Below are positions 17,167 through 26,296 of a DNA stretch of 64,000 nt, one piece after another. The notes beneath the pieces are model-generated. The model did not search any database. It was not told the origin of the DNA and was given only the letters and a program-made list of their open reading frames with translations. Numbering within the stretch: the stretch's first letter is position 1; each line of letters starts with the position of its first letter. Made by a program: the position numbers and the translations under genes. Source of the stretch: Gemmatimonadota bacterium (GTDB lineage Bacteria > Gemmatimonadota > Gemmatimonadetes > Longimicrobiales > Gaopeijiaceae); the NCBI GenBank assembly GCA_022823365.1, contig JAJDXG010000019.1, positions 124,001 through 188,000 on the forward strand, read 5' to 3'.

Positions 17167-19875
17167 ATGAGCACGAACGGGACAGGACCCACCATCGTCC
17201 TCGACGGCGAAAAGGTCGCATACAACCCGGGGGAGACCGTCTACGAGGCCGCGACGCGGCACGGCAAGGACATCCCGACGCTCTGCTACGACCCCAGGCT
17301 GGAACCCTTCGGCGGATGCCGCCTGTGCGTGGTAGAGGTGGAGGGCGCGCGAGCGCCGGTCGCCTCGTGCACCGCCCAATGCCGGGCGGGAATGGAGGTG
17401 CGCACCCGCAGCGCGCGCGTTGAGGTGCATCGCCGCACGCTCATGGAGATGCTGGTCTCGGAGAACCGCGAAGTGGACGTGGACGAGCTCACCAGCCTGG
17501 CCTCGCAGGAGATGACCGAGCTGGTCGACCGCTACGAGGCGCGCACCGGGCGCTTTCGGGGCCGGCAGTCGGGCGCGAGCCGCCCCGACGATCCCAACCC
17601 CTTCATCATGCGCGACTACGACAACTGCATCTCCTGCTACCGGTGCGTGCGCGTGTGCGCGGAGCAGGAGGGCGACTACGCCATCTCGGTGAAGGGTCGC
17701 GGCTTCGACACCCAGATCACAGTCGAGTTCGACGGCCACCTCAAGGAGTCCGCCTGCACCTTCTGCGGGCAGTGCGTTCAGACCTGCCCGACCGGGGCGC
17801 TGGGGGACCTGAAGGCGCTGGCGTACCGCGACGTTGCCGGCGAGACGAAGAAGACCCGGACGGTCTGCCCCTATTGCGGGGTGGGCTGCGCGGTGGACCT
17901 GCTCACCCGCGGCAACACGCTCATCGGCGTGCAGCCCGCCATGGACGGCCCCGCCAACAAGGGCGCCCTGTGCGTGAAGGGCCAGTTCGCCTTCGACTTC
18001 GTGCAGCACCCCGACCGGCTGGCCCACCCGCTGGTGCGCGGCGAGGACGGCGAGCTGCACCAGGCCGGCTGGGACGAGGCGCTGGACCGGGCAGCAGAGG
18101 GGTTCCTGCGCGTGCGCGAGCGCTACGGGCGCCATGCCGTCTACGGGGTTGCCTCCGGGCGGGCGCCGCACGAAGCCGCCTACACCATGCAGAAGTTCAT
18201 CCGGGGGGGGTTCGGGACGAACCACATCGACAACTGCAGCCGTGCCTGACACGCTCCCACAGTCGCCGGTCTGGCGGCAACGATCGGTCGGGGCGCAATG
18301 TCGAACCCGCTCGAGGACATGGAAAAACCCGATGTGATCTTCTGCATCGGGACCAACATGACAGAGTGCCACCCGGTGGCCGCGACCCGGCTCAAGCGCG
18401 CCATCGCCAACGGGGCGAAGCTCATCACCGCCGACCCGCGGCGCATCGCCCTCGCCGAGCTGGCCGACGTGTACCTGCCGCTCCGGGTCGGGTCCGACGT
18501 ATCGCTCCTGCTGGCCATGGCGCACGTCATCCATCGCGAGGGCCTGACCAACCAGGGCTTCGTCGAGGGACGCACCACCGAGGCGGAGGCCTTCCTCGAG
18601 CACATCGAGAAGTTCACCCCCGAGTGGGCCGAGACCATCACCGAGGTGCCCGCAGCCGACATCGAACGCGCCGCCATCCTGTACGGGAAGGCGGAACGTG
18701 GCGCCATCTACTACACGCTGGGCATCACCGAGCACATCTGCGGGGTCGACAACGTCCAGAGCCTGTGCAACCTGGCGCTCATGACGGGCAACATCGGGCG
18801 CGAAGGCACCGGGGTTAACCCGATGCGCGGGCAGAACAACATCCAGGGCGCGGGAGACGCGGGCGCCCTGCCCAACAACTACCCGGGCTTCCAGTCCGTG
18901 CTGGATCCGGCGTACCAGAAGAAGTTCGAGGCGGTCTACGGGCGCAAGGTGGACCTCGAGCTCGGGCCCACCAAGGTGAGGGCGCTGGAGGCGTGCGGCG
19001 ATGGCATCCACGCGATGATGATCAACGGGGAGAACACCGTCGTCACCGACCCCGAGCGCCATCACTGCGAGGAGGCGCTCAAGAGCCTCGACCTCCTGGT
19101 GGTGATCGACCTTTTTCTCACCGAGACCGCCCAGCTCGCGGACGTGGTACTCCCGGCCACGGCATGGGGCGAGACCGACGGCGTGCAGACCAACACCGAG
19201 CGGCGCGTACAGCGCCTGCGCAAAGCGGTCGAGCCCCCGGGCGAGGCCATGCCCGACTGGTGGATCGTGTCGCAGATCGCCCGCCGCATGGGCACGCCCG
19301 GCTTCGGCTTCGAGAGCGCGAAGGACGTCTTCAACGAGCTTTGCGAGCTATCACCCCTTTATGCGGGACTGGACTGGGACCGCATCGACCGCGGCGAGTA
19401 CCACTGGCCGGTGCCCCACAAGGATCACCCCGGGACGCCGATCCTGCACCAGGGGACCTTCGAGAACGGGCGCGGCATCTTCAAGCTGATCCGCTACCGG
19501 GATCCCGCCGAGGTAATCAGCGACGAGTTCCCGGTGTGGCTCACCACGGGCCGGCGCCTCCCCAACTACCACACGCGCACCCAGACCGGCCGCGCCGCCG
19601 GCATCGACTATCTGGCGCCCGGCGAGCGGCTGGAGATCCATCCGGAGGACGTGGTGGACTGGGGGCTCGAGGATGGCGGCTGGGCCAAGATGACCAGCTC
19701 GCGGGGATGCATGATGGTCCGGGTGGAGGCCAACGCCCGCTCGCCGCGCGGGACCGTCTTCACTTCCTTCAGCTTCAACGACGCTCCGGTCAACGTGCTC
19801 ACGGGAGGCGGGTACGACCCGGTCACGGACACGGCGGAACTGAAGGTGTGCCCGGTGAGGGTGGAACGGCCGTAG
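17167..19875 (+). CDS. fdhA: Selenocysteine-containing NAD-linked formate dehydrogenase, molybdopterin subunit
   Basis: A 902-aa catalytic subunit read through an in-frame TGA at 18247-18249 (residue 361). Both sides are in the same frame, and the join NCSRA-U-HAPTVAGL matches the Sec140 site of E. coli FdhF (ARV-U-HGPSVAGL). Domains: N-terminal [2Fe-2S] (C40, C51, C54, C68), two [4Fe-4S] ferredoxin motifs (C154/157/160/164 and C197/200/203/207), then the Mo/W-bis-MGD domain with its own [4Fe-4S] (C234, C237, C241, C269). The His-Cys cluster often present after the [2Fe-2S] is missing. It oxidises formate to CO2; electrons go to the fused NuoEF partner upstream. Confidence 0.93.
18247..18290 (+). 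promoter_or_regulatory. Bacterial SECIS-like element after the UGA
   Basis: Directly after TGA the RNA can fold with stem CGCC (18264-18267) / GGCG (18273-18276) and apical loop GGUCU (18268-18272). A U-G pair or bulged U at 18263 and a G-C pair at 18262/18278 extend it. The loop is the same GGUCU that SelB recognises in the E. coli fdhF element, at nearly the same distance from the UGA. A sel gene set is not in this window. Confidence 0.8.
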
Positions 19876-19936
19876 CCGTCACAGGGGGTCTTCCCCGGAC
19901 CGACTTCAGACGGAGCCAGCCTCGCGGCATCGACCC

Positions 19937-19950
19937 GGGAGCGGTCTCCC
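19937..19950 (+). terminator. Weak hairpin after the formate dehydrogenase genes
   Basis: GGGAG-4-CTCCC followed by TT lies just outside the end of the convergent upp gene. The stem is short; it may terminate either gene. Confidence 0.3.
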
Positions 19951-19951
19951 T

Positions 19952-20587
19952 TCAGTCCGACCCGAAGATGCGGTCTCCGGCGTCGCCCAGTCCCGGCAGG
20001 ATGTAGCCGTTCTCGTTGAGCTGGCGGTCCAGGGCGGCCGTGAAGACCGGCACGTCCGGATGCGCGCGCTCAAGGGCCTCGACCCCCTCCGGGCAGGCCA
20101 CCAGGACGGCCAGGCGGATGTCGCGCGCGCCGTGCTCCTTCAGCAGCGTGATGGTGGCCGACGACGATCCGCCCGTGCCGAGCATCGGATCGACGACGAC
20201 GAAGTGGCGGCCCGCGGGCTGCGGGACGTTGAAGTAGTACTGGACCGGCTGGAGCGTTTCGTGGTCCCGGTAGAGCCCCACGTGCCCGACGCGCGCGCCC
20301 GGCAGGACGGCGGTGAAGCCCTCAAGCATCCCGAGCCCGGCGCGCAGGATCGGCACCAGTACGATGTCCTCCTCGCGCACGCGGAGGCCGGTGGTGGTCT
20401 CCAGCGGAGTCTCGACCTCCACTTCTTCAGCAGGCAGGTCGCGCAGGACTGCATAGGCCATGAGGGCGCCGATCTCGCGGATCAGATCCCGGAATTCCCG
20501 GTGTCCGGTGCGGTGGTCGCGCAGTCGGGTGACCTTGTCCCCGACCAGCGGATGGTCGAGTACCGTGAGATGGGGCCGGTCGGGCAC
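19952..20587 (-). CDS. upp: Uracil phosphoribosyltransferase
   Basis: A 211-aa enzyme that salvages uracil to UMP with PRPP. It begins near LDHPLVGDKVTRLRDHRT, the usual N-terminus. It carries VPILRAGLGM and the PRPP loop VVVDPMLGTGGS, and ends NENGYILPGLGDAGDRIFG, the conserved uracil-site tail. I chose the GTG at 20587, preceded by GGAGG, because it gives the family length; an upstream ATG would add 28 unrelated residues. It follows the TM2 protein gene by 16 bp. De novo pyrimidine genes lie at the right edge. Confidence 0.93.
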   Translation of the reverse strand: MPDRPHLTVLDHPLVGDKVTRLRDHRTGHREFRDLIREIGALMAYAVLRDLPAEEVEVETPLETTTGLRVREEDIVLVPILRAGLGMLEGFTAVLPGARVGHVGLYRDHETLQPVQYYFNVPQPAGRHFVVVDPMLGTGGSSSATITLLKEHGARDIRLAVLVACPEGVEALERAHPDVPVFTAALDRQLNENGYILPGLGDAGDRIFGSD

Positions 20588-20603
20588 GGCGCCTCCGCAG
20601 TCT

Positions 20604-21170
20604 CTAGCCCGACAGCTCCGGGAAGCGATACACGATGACGCCGCTGCCTGGAGCGTTGTCGACGTCGACATAGCCCTGGTCGACCATGCCGCGCAGGCAC
20701 TTCTCGACCTCTTCGAAGGACTTCCCGGAGGCCATCACCCCCTGGGTGACCGTGAGTTCGCCGCCCTTCTTCTCCGCGGCCTGGAGCAGTACGAGCCTCA
20801 GATCCGTGCCCTTGGGCAGGGCTGCGGGCGGCGCGGAGCCGGGGGTGGCGCGGGCAGCCAGCATGGGGTGGGGAATGTAGCCCTTGCGCACGTTGGAATC
20901 GCGGATCAGCGCCTTCATGCGGAACAGGTCCACCAATTGGCCGACGCCCGCGAGGCCGAAGGTCAGCAGCCAGAGGATTCCCGTCCCCCACTTCCCCATG
21001 TAGATGCGATGGGCACCGCAGACCCCCGCGAGACAGAGGCACCAGAGCCCGTACCCCAGGACGTCCTTGTATACGGACTCGTAGGCCGCCGGCGCTTCCG
21101 GGAGGCTGAGGTTGACGTTCACCGAGATATCTCTCGGGTCTCGGGCGCCATGCGTGGAGTCGTGTTCCAT
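20604..21170 (-). CDS. TM2-domain membrane protein with C-terminal winged-helix-like segment
   Basis: A 188-aa protein. Residues about 45-95 form a TM2 domain: two helices with the signature GVCGAHRIYMGKWGTGILW and a polar DLF end. The C-terminal 60 residues (RLVLLQAAEKKGGELTVTQG to GSGVIVYRFPEL) look like a winged-helix fold. The helix-strand-strand order and the phrase EVEKCLRGMVDQGYV suggest this. TM2 proteins have no agreed function. It is cotranscribed with upp. The start at 21170 has only a weak ribosome site. Confidence 0.7.
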   Translation of the reverse strand: MEHDSTHGARDPRDISVNVNLSLPEAPAAYESVYKDVLGYGLWCLCLAGVCGAHRIYMGKWGTGILWLLTFGLAGVGQLVDLFRMKALIRDSNVRKGYIPHPMLAARATPGSAPPAALPKGTDLRLVLLQAAEKKGGELTVTQGVMASGKSFEEVEKCLRGMVDQGYVDVDNAPGSGVIVYRFPELSG

Positions 21171-21390
21171 CGGCAGTGCTGGGCTTTGCGGGTGTGCAGG
21201 AAGGGATCGCGGCTCTGGCACATGCCACCTCCCAGAGTGCGAAGCCCCGCGGCCATTCAATGTCTCGCGATCATCGGCTCCGGTCCAGCCCCGGAGACCG
21301 GCAAGCAGCGCCTGCGTCACCGGGGCAGGTCCGGCTGTCCCTGCTGCCTACGCAGGTCGCGCCGGCAGGTGTCGGGATCTATCGTTACCC

Positions 21391-21777
21391 ATGACCGAAC
21401 CGGCCCTCTATCGGCTGCTCGACGTGCTGCTCGTCGCCTTCCACACGGCGCTGGTGGGCTTCAACATGCTCGGATGGGCGTGGAGAAGAACCCGGCCGCT
21501 CCACCTGCTGACCATCGGCGTGACGCTGCTGTTCTGGTTCGGAGCCGGGATGGCGTACGGGTGGGGATACTGCCCGCTGACGGACTGGCACTGGGACGTG
21601 AAGCGGACGCTCGGGGAGACCGGCCTGCCGGCGTCGTGGATCAAATACCACCTGGATGCGGTCACGGGCATCGACTGGAACACGACGCTCGTCGATGCTG
21701 TGGTGGTGGGCAGCGCGCTGGTGGCGCTGGGACTCTCGGTGATGCTGAACCTTCGTGACCGGCGCCGGCCCGGGTAG
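21391..21777 (+). CDS. DUF2784 family membrane protein
   Basis: A 128-aa inner-membrane protein with three or four hydrophobic helices. The WGYCPLTDWHWDVKR segment, with its conserved C-P-L-T-D-W, identifies the DUF2784 family, whose role is unknown. The N-terminal helix runs through LDVLLVAFHTALVGFNMLGW. No operon partner: upp/TM2 diverges from it and the M20 gene follows at 126 bp. Confidence 0.8.
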   Translation: MTEPALYRLLDVLLVAFHTALVGFNMLGWAWRRTRPLHLLTIGVTLLFWFGAGMAYGWGYCPLTDWHWDVKRTLGETGLPASWIKYHLDAVTGIDWNTTLVDAVVVGSALVALGLSVMLNLRDRRRPG

Positions 21778-21903
21778 CGCGAAGCTGCGGGAGTGCCGGA
21801 GTCCCCTCGCCCTGCTACCATAGTCCATGCGGAGTGAAGAGCGTGAACCCCTCCGCCACTGCCATCCCGATCGTCATACAGGCCCGGATAAAGGAAGCAG
21901 AAC

Positions 21904-23373
21904 ATGAACGCTCGTCCCCTCATCATTATCGCCGCGGCAATGGCTCTCGGCTTTGCCCACGCACCGCTTCAGGCGCAGGACGGCAAGGACATGGTCGCCG
22001 CCTTCATCGACGAGAACGCGGGCTCCTATTCGAGCATCGCCCAGGAGATCTGGGACCTGGCAGAGCTGGGTTATCTGGAGACGGAGAGCTCGGCCCTGCT
22101 GGCAGGCACGCTGGAGTCCGCCGGCTTCGAGGTGGTAATGGGGGTCGCGGGCATTCCCACCGCCTTCGTCGCCAGCTACCGCAACGGGGACGGCCCGGTG
22201 GTGGGCATCCTGGCCGAGTACGACGCGCTCCCCGGCATCACGCAGGACCGGAGCCCCGAACTCACCCCTATCTTCGGGAAGCCGCAGGGACATGCCTGCG
22301 GTCACCACCTGTTCGGCGCGGGCTCGGCAGCGGCAGGCATCGCCGTGCGCCAGTGGATGGAGGCGACCGGCCAGGCCGGTGAGGTGCGCGTCTACGGGAC
22401 GCCCGCCGAGGAAGGCGGCGCGGGCAAGGTCTACATGGTGCGCGAGGGCCTCTTCGACGACGTGGACATCATGCTCCACTGGCATCCCGCGGATCGGAAT
22501 TCGGCGGGCGCGTCGAGCAGCCTGGCCAACAAGTCCGCCAAGTTCCGCTTCTCCGGCGTGTCCGCGCACGCGGCCGGGGCGCCGGAGCGCGGCCGGTCGG
22601 CGCTGGACGGCGTCGAGGCCATGAACCACATGGTCAACCTGCTGCGCGAGCACGTCCCCATGGAGACCCGCATCCACTACGTGATCACCTACGGCGGTGC
22701 GGCCCCCAACGTCGTCCCCGATTTCGCCGAGGTCTACTACTACGTGCGCAACCCCGACCCCGCCAACGTGCATGCCATCTTCGAGCGGGTGGTGCAGGCC
22801 GCCGAGGGCGCCGCGCAGGGAACGGGAACCGGGATGGAGTACGAGGTCATCCACGGCCTTTACAACATGCTCATCAACGTGGAACTGCAGGAGGCGATGC
22901 ACGCCAACCTGGAGCGGGTCGGGGGCGTGCACTACAGCGAGCAGGATCGCCGCTTCGCCGAAGCGCTCGCCAAACACCTGCCCGACGACGCGCTTCCCAT
23001 CGAGTCGGCGGCGGAGATCCAGCCCTTCTTCGTCACCGAGGCGGGCACCGGGGGCTCGACCGACGTGGCCGACGTGAGCTGGGCGGTGCCCACCGGCGGG
23101 GTGCGAACCGCCACCTGGGTGCCCGGCACCTCCGCGCATTCGTGGCACGCCATCGCGGCGGGCGGCACGCCCATCGGCGACAAGGGCATGGTAGTGGCGG
23201 CCAAGACGCTGGCCATGACCGCGATCGACGTGTTCACCCGGCCCGAGCTGGTGGAGGCGGCGAAGACGGAGCACTCGGACCGCATTCCCGAGGGCTGGGT
23301 CTACGAGCCGCTGCTGGGCGACCGGGACCCGCCGCTCGACTACCGCCTGGCTGCGGGCGGAACCAACCGTTAG
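21904..23373 (+). CDS. Secreted M20-family amidohydrolase (AbgB-like)
   Basis: A 489-aa zinc/manganese amidohydrolase with a signal peptide (cut near APLQAQDG, about residue 25). Motifs: GILAEYDALPGI (about 99-110), the metal site GHACGHHLFGAG, EEGGAGK with the catalytic glutamates, and a late GSTDVADVSW. The pattern is the aminobenzoyl-glutamate/aminoacylase branch of M20, which cleaves acylated amino acids or dipeptides. Export suggests periplasmic peptide or amide scavenging. An AAGGAAG site lies upstream of the start. Confidence 0.85.
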   Translation: MNARPLIIIAAAMALGFAHAPLQAQDGKDMVAAFIDENAGSYSSIAQEIWDLAELGYLETESSALLAGTLESAGFEVVMGVAGIPTAFVASYRNGDGPVVGILAEYDALPGITQDRSPELTPIFGKPQGHACGHHLFGAGSAAAGIAVRQWMEATGQAGEVRVYGTPAEEGGAGKVYMVREGLFDDVDIMLHWHPADRNSAGASSSLANKSAKFRFSGVSAHAAGAPERGRSALDGVEAMNHMVNLLREHVPMETRIHYVITYGGAAPNVVPDFAEVYYYVRNPDPANVHAIFERVVQAAEGAAQGTGTGMEYEVIHGLYNMLINVELQEAMHANLERVGGVHYSEQDRRFAEALAKHLPDDALPIESAAEIQPFFVTEAGTGGSTDVADVSWAVPTGGVRTATWVPGTSAHSWHAIAAGGTPIGDKGMVVAAKTLAMTAIDVFTRPELVEAAKTEHSDRIPEGWVYEPLLGDRDPPLDYRLAAGGTNR

Positions 23374-23390
23374 CCGTTAGCGGCGGGACA

Positions 23391-23663
23391 TCACACCTTC
23401 GTCTCGTCCAACTGATCCCGCGGTTCCGGTGGCTGGCCTCCGCGCCGCCGCAGGAGCCGCCGCGCGGCGTCGATGTCCGCCTGGGAACCACGCTCGGCGA
23501 AGAAGTCGGCGGTCCGCATGGCGGACAGCTTCTCGGCGACAGCGGTGGTGACGAACTGGTTGATGCTCGTCCCGTCCCGGCGGCTCACTTCCCTGACGGC
23601 CTGTTTCAGGGACGACGGCATTCGGAGGGGATAGACGGTGGGCTGTTTTCTTCGTTCGGTCAT
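23391..23663 (-). CDS. Ribbon-helix-helix antitoxin
   Basis: A 90-aa protein. The first 50 residues (PTVYPLRMPSSLKQAVREVS then INQFVTTAVAEKL) form a ribbon-helix-helix DNA-binding motif; the C-terminal tail is charged and likely binds the toxin. It overlaps the upstream PIN toxin gene by ATGA (23660-23663), so it is translated after it. Toxin-first order is the reverse of most PIN pairs. A longer upstream reading is just the toxin gene in another frame. Confidence 0.8.
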   Translation of the reverse strand: MTERRKQPTVYPLRMPSSLKQAVREVSRRDGTSINQFVTTAVAEKLSAMRTADFFAERGSQADIDAARRLLRRRGGQPPEPRDQLDETKV

Positions 23664-24103
23664 TTCGATTTCCCTTTCCGTCCCCCGGCGATCCTGCTCA
23701 GTGCGTGGCGAGGCGACAGCACCTCGATCCCGAAAGCGCCGGGGGCATCGCCGAAGTCGCGCCTGTTGAAGGTTACAAGGGCATCCGCGGTTCCGTTGAC
23801 CGCCGTTTCGAGTACCATTTCGTCCGCGGGATCGCGCAGTTGCGGTCGCCACAGGAACCACGCCTGCACCGGTTCGGCCACCGCGCACAGCGCTGACACG
23901 ATCGTTTCGACTTCCGACTCGGAGAGGCCGGAGGCGATTCGCTGAGCCGGATCACGGCAGACTCCCTCGTATTCAAGCGCGAGCGGTACCGACAGCAGCA
24001 GGGTGAATCGGCGGTTCAACGCCCGTTCGAGCAATGCCGCCGCCGCTCCGGACGGGCTTCGCAGAGCAGCGACGACCACGTTGGTGTCGAGGACGACGCG
24101 CAT
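23660..24103 (-). CDS. PIN-domain toxin (COG1569-like)
   Basis: A 147-aa PIN-domain nuclease. Acidic residues D6 (VLDTNV), E44 (ALEYEG), D94 (DPADEM) and D116 (NRRDF) form the metal site. The DTNVVVAALRSPSGA start is typical of the COG1569 group. It is the first gene of a pair with the RHH antitoxin, sharing ATGA. Its start codon lies inside an inverted repeat (24101-24131), and the ribosome site is weak. RNA target unknown. Confidence 0.85.
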   Translation of the reverse strand: MRVVLDTNVVVAALRSPSGAAAALLERALNRRFTLLLSVPLALEYEGVCRDPAQRIASGLSESEVETIVSALCAVAEPVQAWFLWRPQLRDPADEMVLETAVNGTADALVTFNRRDFGDAPGAFGIEVLSPRHALSRIAGGRKGKSK

Positions 24104-24131
24104 CTCATATGATATCAGCGCCTATGAGATG
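24101..24131 (-). promoter_or_regulatory. Inverted repeat over the start codon of the PIN/RHH module
   Basis: Perfect arms CATCTCATA (24101-24109) and TATGAGATG (24123-24131) flank a 13-bp spacer that begins with the palindrome TGATATCA (24110-24117). The left arm contains the toxin's start codon. An RHH antitoxin would be expected to bind here. Confidence 0.5.
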
Positions 24132-24150
24132 TAGCAACTGCCGCTTTCGA

Positions 24151-25302
24151 CTAACCCCCCACGGCGAACTTCTGCACGCGCCGCCCGGTCGAGGCCTCGC
24201 CCACGTAGATGTTTCCGCGGGAGTCCACCGACATCCCGTGCGGCCGGAGGAACTGGCCGACCTGCCGGCCGCCGCGGCCGAACTCGCCCACGACCTCCAG
24301 GTCCGAGCGGCGCAGGATCCAGACCTTGTGGTTGGTGCCGTCGGCCAGATAGAGCCACTGCTGGGCAGCGTCCGGCGATAGCGCGATAACGAACGCCGAG
24401 CCGGAGGCGCGCGTCAGCGGGGCGATGGTCTTCTCGGTCACGTAGGTGCCGTCGCGCCGGAACACCTGGATGCGGTTGCCCCGCCGGTCCGCGACGTAGA
24501 TGAGGCCGTCCGCCGAACCGAACAGGTCGTGCACGGTGGAGAACTGGGGCGGGAGCAGGCTGTCCTCGGTGCGGGCGCCGTAGTCGTAGGTGGCCTCGTC
24601 GTCGGGGGACTCTCCGTAGGCGCCCCAGTGCCGCAGGTACGCGCCCGTGTCTCCATCGAATACGATCACCCGCCGGTTGCGGTATCCGTCCGCGACGAAC
24701 ACCTCGTTGGTTTCGGGGTCGACCCAGATGCCGGCCGGACCGCCGAGGAGCGCGGTATCGGAGCTTCCGCCGTTCACGTCGTACTCGCCCAGCGTCATGA
24801 GGTGCTGTCCGTCGCGGGTGAACTTCATGACGCGATGGTGGCGGTAGGTGCCGATCCAGACGTTGTCGTCGTGGTCGATGAAGAGCCCGTGCGAGTTGCG
24901 CGGGTATTCGGACACGTCCTGGGTGGCGGGATCGCCCCACCCCTGAACGACGTTGCCCTCCGGGTCGATCTCGAGCACGACGGGTGCGGGCACGCAGCAC
25001 TCCCCGATGGGCGGATCCTGCACCGCGGAGATCTCTTCCGGCGTCAGCGTCTCGGGGAGATGCGTGATCCAGACGTGATCGCGGTCATCGACGAAGACCG
25101 ACGTGATCGCGCCCAGGATCCAGTCGTTGGGGAACTCGCGCGGCCAGGTGGGATCGACTTCGAAGGATGGCGGACCATTCCCGGAAGCGGCCGGGTTCTC
25201 GGCGGAGGCTGGAGAGCCCGCCCCCGGCGCGCCCGATTCGGCACAGGCCAGGGACAGAGCCACGAGCACGATGACGGGCAGGCGCAGGGGAGATCGAGCC
25301 AT
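24151..25302 (-). CDS. NHL-repeat beta-propeller, secreted
   Basis: A 383-aa exported protein; the N-terminus is a signal peptide with an almost-lipobox LACAES (about 14-19). The body has about six NHL blades: GLFIDHDDNVWIGTYRHHRV, GIWVDPETNEVFVADGYRN and GMSVDSRGNIYVGEASTGR are clear examples. The pattern resembles peptidyl-glycine alpha-amidating-lyase-like propellers, but this may be only a binding scaffold. GGAGG upstream sets the start at 25302. A related propeller lies at 44 kb. Confidence 0.78.
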   Translation of the reverse strand: MARSPLRLPVIVLVALSLACAESGAPGAGSPASAENPAASGNGPPSFEVDPTWPREFPNDWILGAITSVFVDDRDHVWITHLPETLTPEEISAVQDPPIGECCVPAPVVLEIDPEGNVVQGWGDPATQDVSEYPRNSHGLFIDHDDNVWIGTYRHHRVMKFTRDGQHLMTLGEYDVNGGSSDTALLGGPAGIWVDPETNEVFVADGYRNRRVIVFDGDTGAYLRHWGAYGESPDDEATYDYGARTEDSLLPPQFSTVHDLFGSADGLIYVADRRGNRIQVFRRDGTYVTEKTIAPLTRASGSAFVIALSPDAAQQWLYLADGTNHKVWILRRSDLEVVGEFGRGGRQVGQFLRPHGMSVDSRGNIYVGEASTGRRVQKFAVGG

Positions 25303-25516
25303 GGTTCCTCCAGTGAGCTGCGAGTCTTGCGTGGATACCGGGCGTGGCCGGCCTCGCGAGGCGACGCCGGACTCGGGACAACGTACAGGATGAAGGAGCT
25401 CCCCGCCCGCCGTCACGTCCCCGGATCGGCTCCCCCTTCCTCCGCATGACCGGCTCATATAGGATTGAGCGCGCTTTGCCCTGACCTCGCAATTCACCTC
25501 ACCCCGGAGGAAACCG

Positions 25517-26134
25517 ATGAAGATGCTTCGGCCGCTGTGCTGTCTCGCCCTGGCGCTCGCCTTCGCCACCACCGCTCAGGCTCAGGACAGGCCGCTGAGC
25601 CCCCGCGGCGAGGCCGCCGCCCATGTGGGAGGCGCGTACAACTCGGAGGGCAGCTACGAGAACGGCTCGTGGGTCGTCGTTACCTACGGCCGCCCCATCC
25701 TCAGGGGCCGCGACCTGTTCGGCTCGGGCGACGAGTACGGGCAGGCCTTCCTGCGCGGGGCGCCGGTGTGGCGCGTCGGGGCCGACCAGTCCACCCGCTT
25801 CATGACCGAGACCGACCTGACCTTCCGCGGCCAGCGCCTCCCCGCCGGGGAATACAGCGTCTTCGCGGAACTCACGGAGGACGAGTGGACGCTCATCTTC
25901 GCCAACTGGGGCGTGAAGAACGACTTCCGCGAGGAGAACCCGGACGCCCTGTGGGGCGCCTACGGATACACGCCCGACCGCGACGTGCTGCGCACCACCA
26001 TGGACGTGTCGACCATCGCGATGTCCGCCGACCAGCTCGTCATCACCTTCATGGACATGACCCCCCAGGGCGGTCTGTTCACGATCTGGTGGGACGACCA
26101 GGTGGCGACCGTGCCGTTCGAGGTAGCGCGGTAG
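25517..26134 (+). CDS. DUF2911 family secreted protein
   Basis: A 205-aa protein with a cleavable signal peptide (about 1-22, ending AQAQD) and no lipobox cysteine. It carries the DUF2911 pattern: VVVTYGRPILRGR, VWRVGADQST, AGEYSVFAELTEDEWTLIF and a final FTIWWDDQVATVPF. It is a paralogue of the gene at 9.6 kb, similar in domain but not in anchoring. GGAGG is present upstream. Function unknown; divergent from the NHL gene. Confidence 0.82.
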   Translation: MKMLRPLCCLALALAFATTAQAQDRPLSPRGEAAAHVGGAYNSEGSYENGSWVVVTYGRPILRGRDLFGSGDEYGQAFLRGAPVWRVGADQSTRFMTETDLTFRGQRLPAGEYSVFAELTEDEWTLIFANWGVKNDFREENPDALWGAYGYTPDRDVLRTTMDVSTIAMSADQLVITFMDMTPQGGLFTIWWDDQVATVPFEVAR

Positions 26135-26296
26135 GGGGCGCCGGGCGGCTCGCCCGCCCGTGATCGAAAAGGAGGCCGAGCCAGGGGCGACCTGACGCCC
26201 GCGCTCGTCTGGCAGCTTGCGCCAACTGCCGTCCCCGGACCAGCTTTTCGGCATCACGTCGGACAGCTTCCGTGCACACAGGCAGGTGACGCGGTC

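Noticed and set aside
18247-18249. TGA as an ordinary nonsense mutation making two broken genes
   Set aside because: Position, frame continuity and the GGUCU hairpin fit selenocysteine much better.
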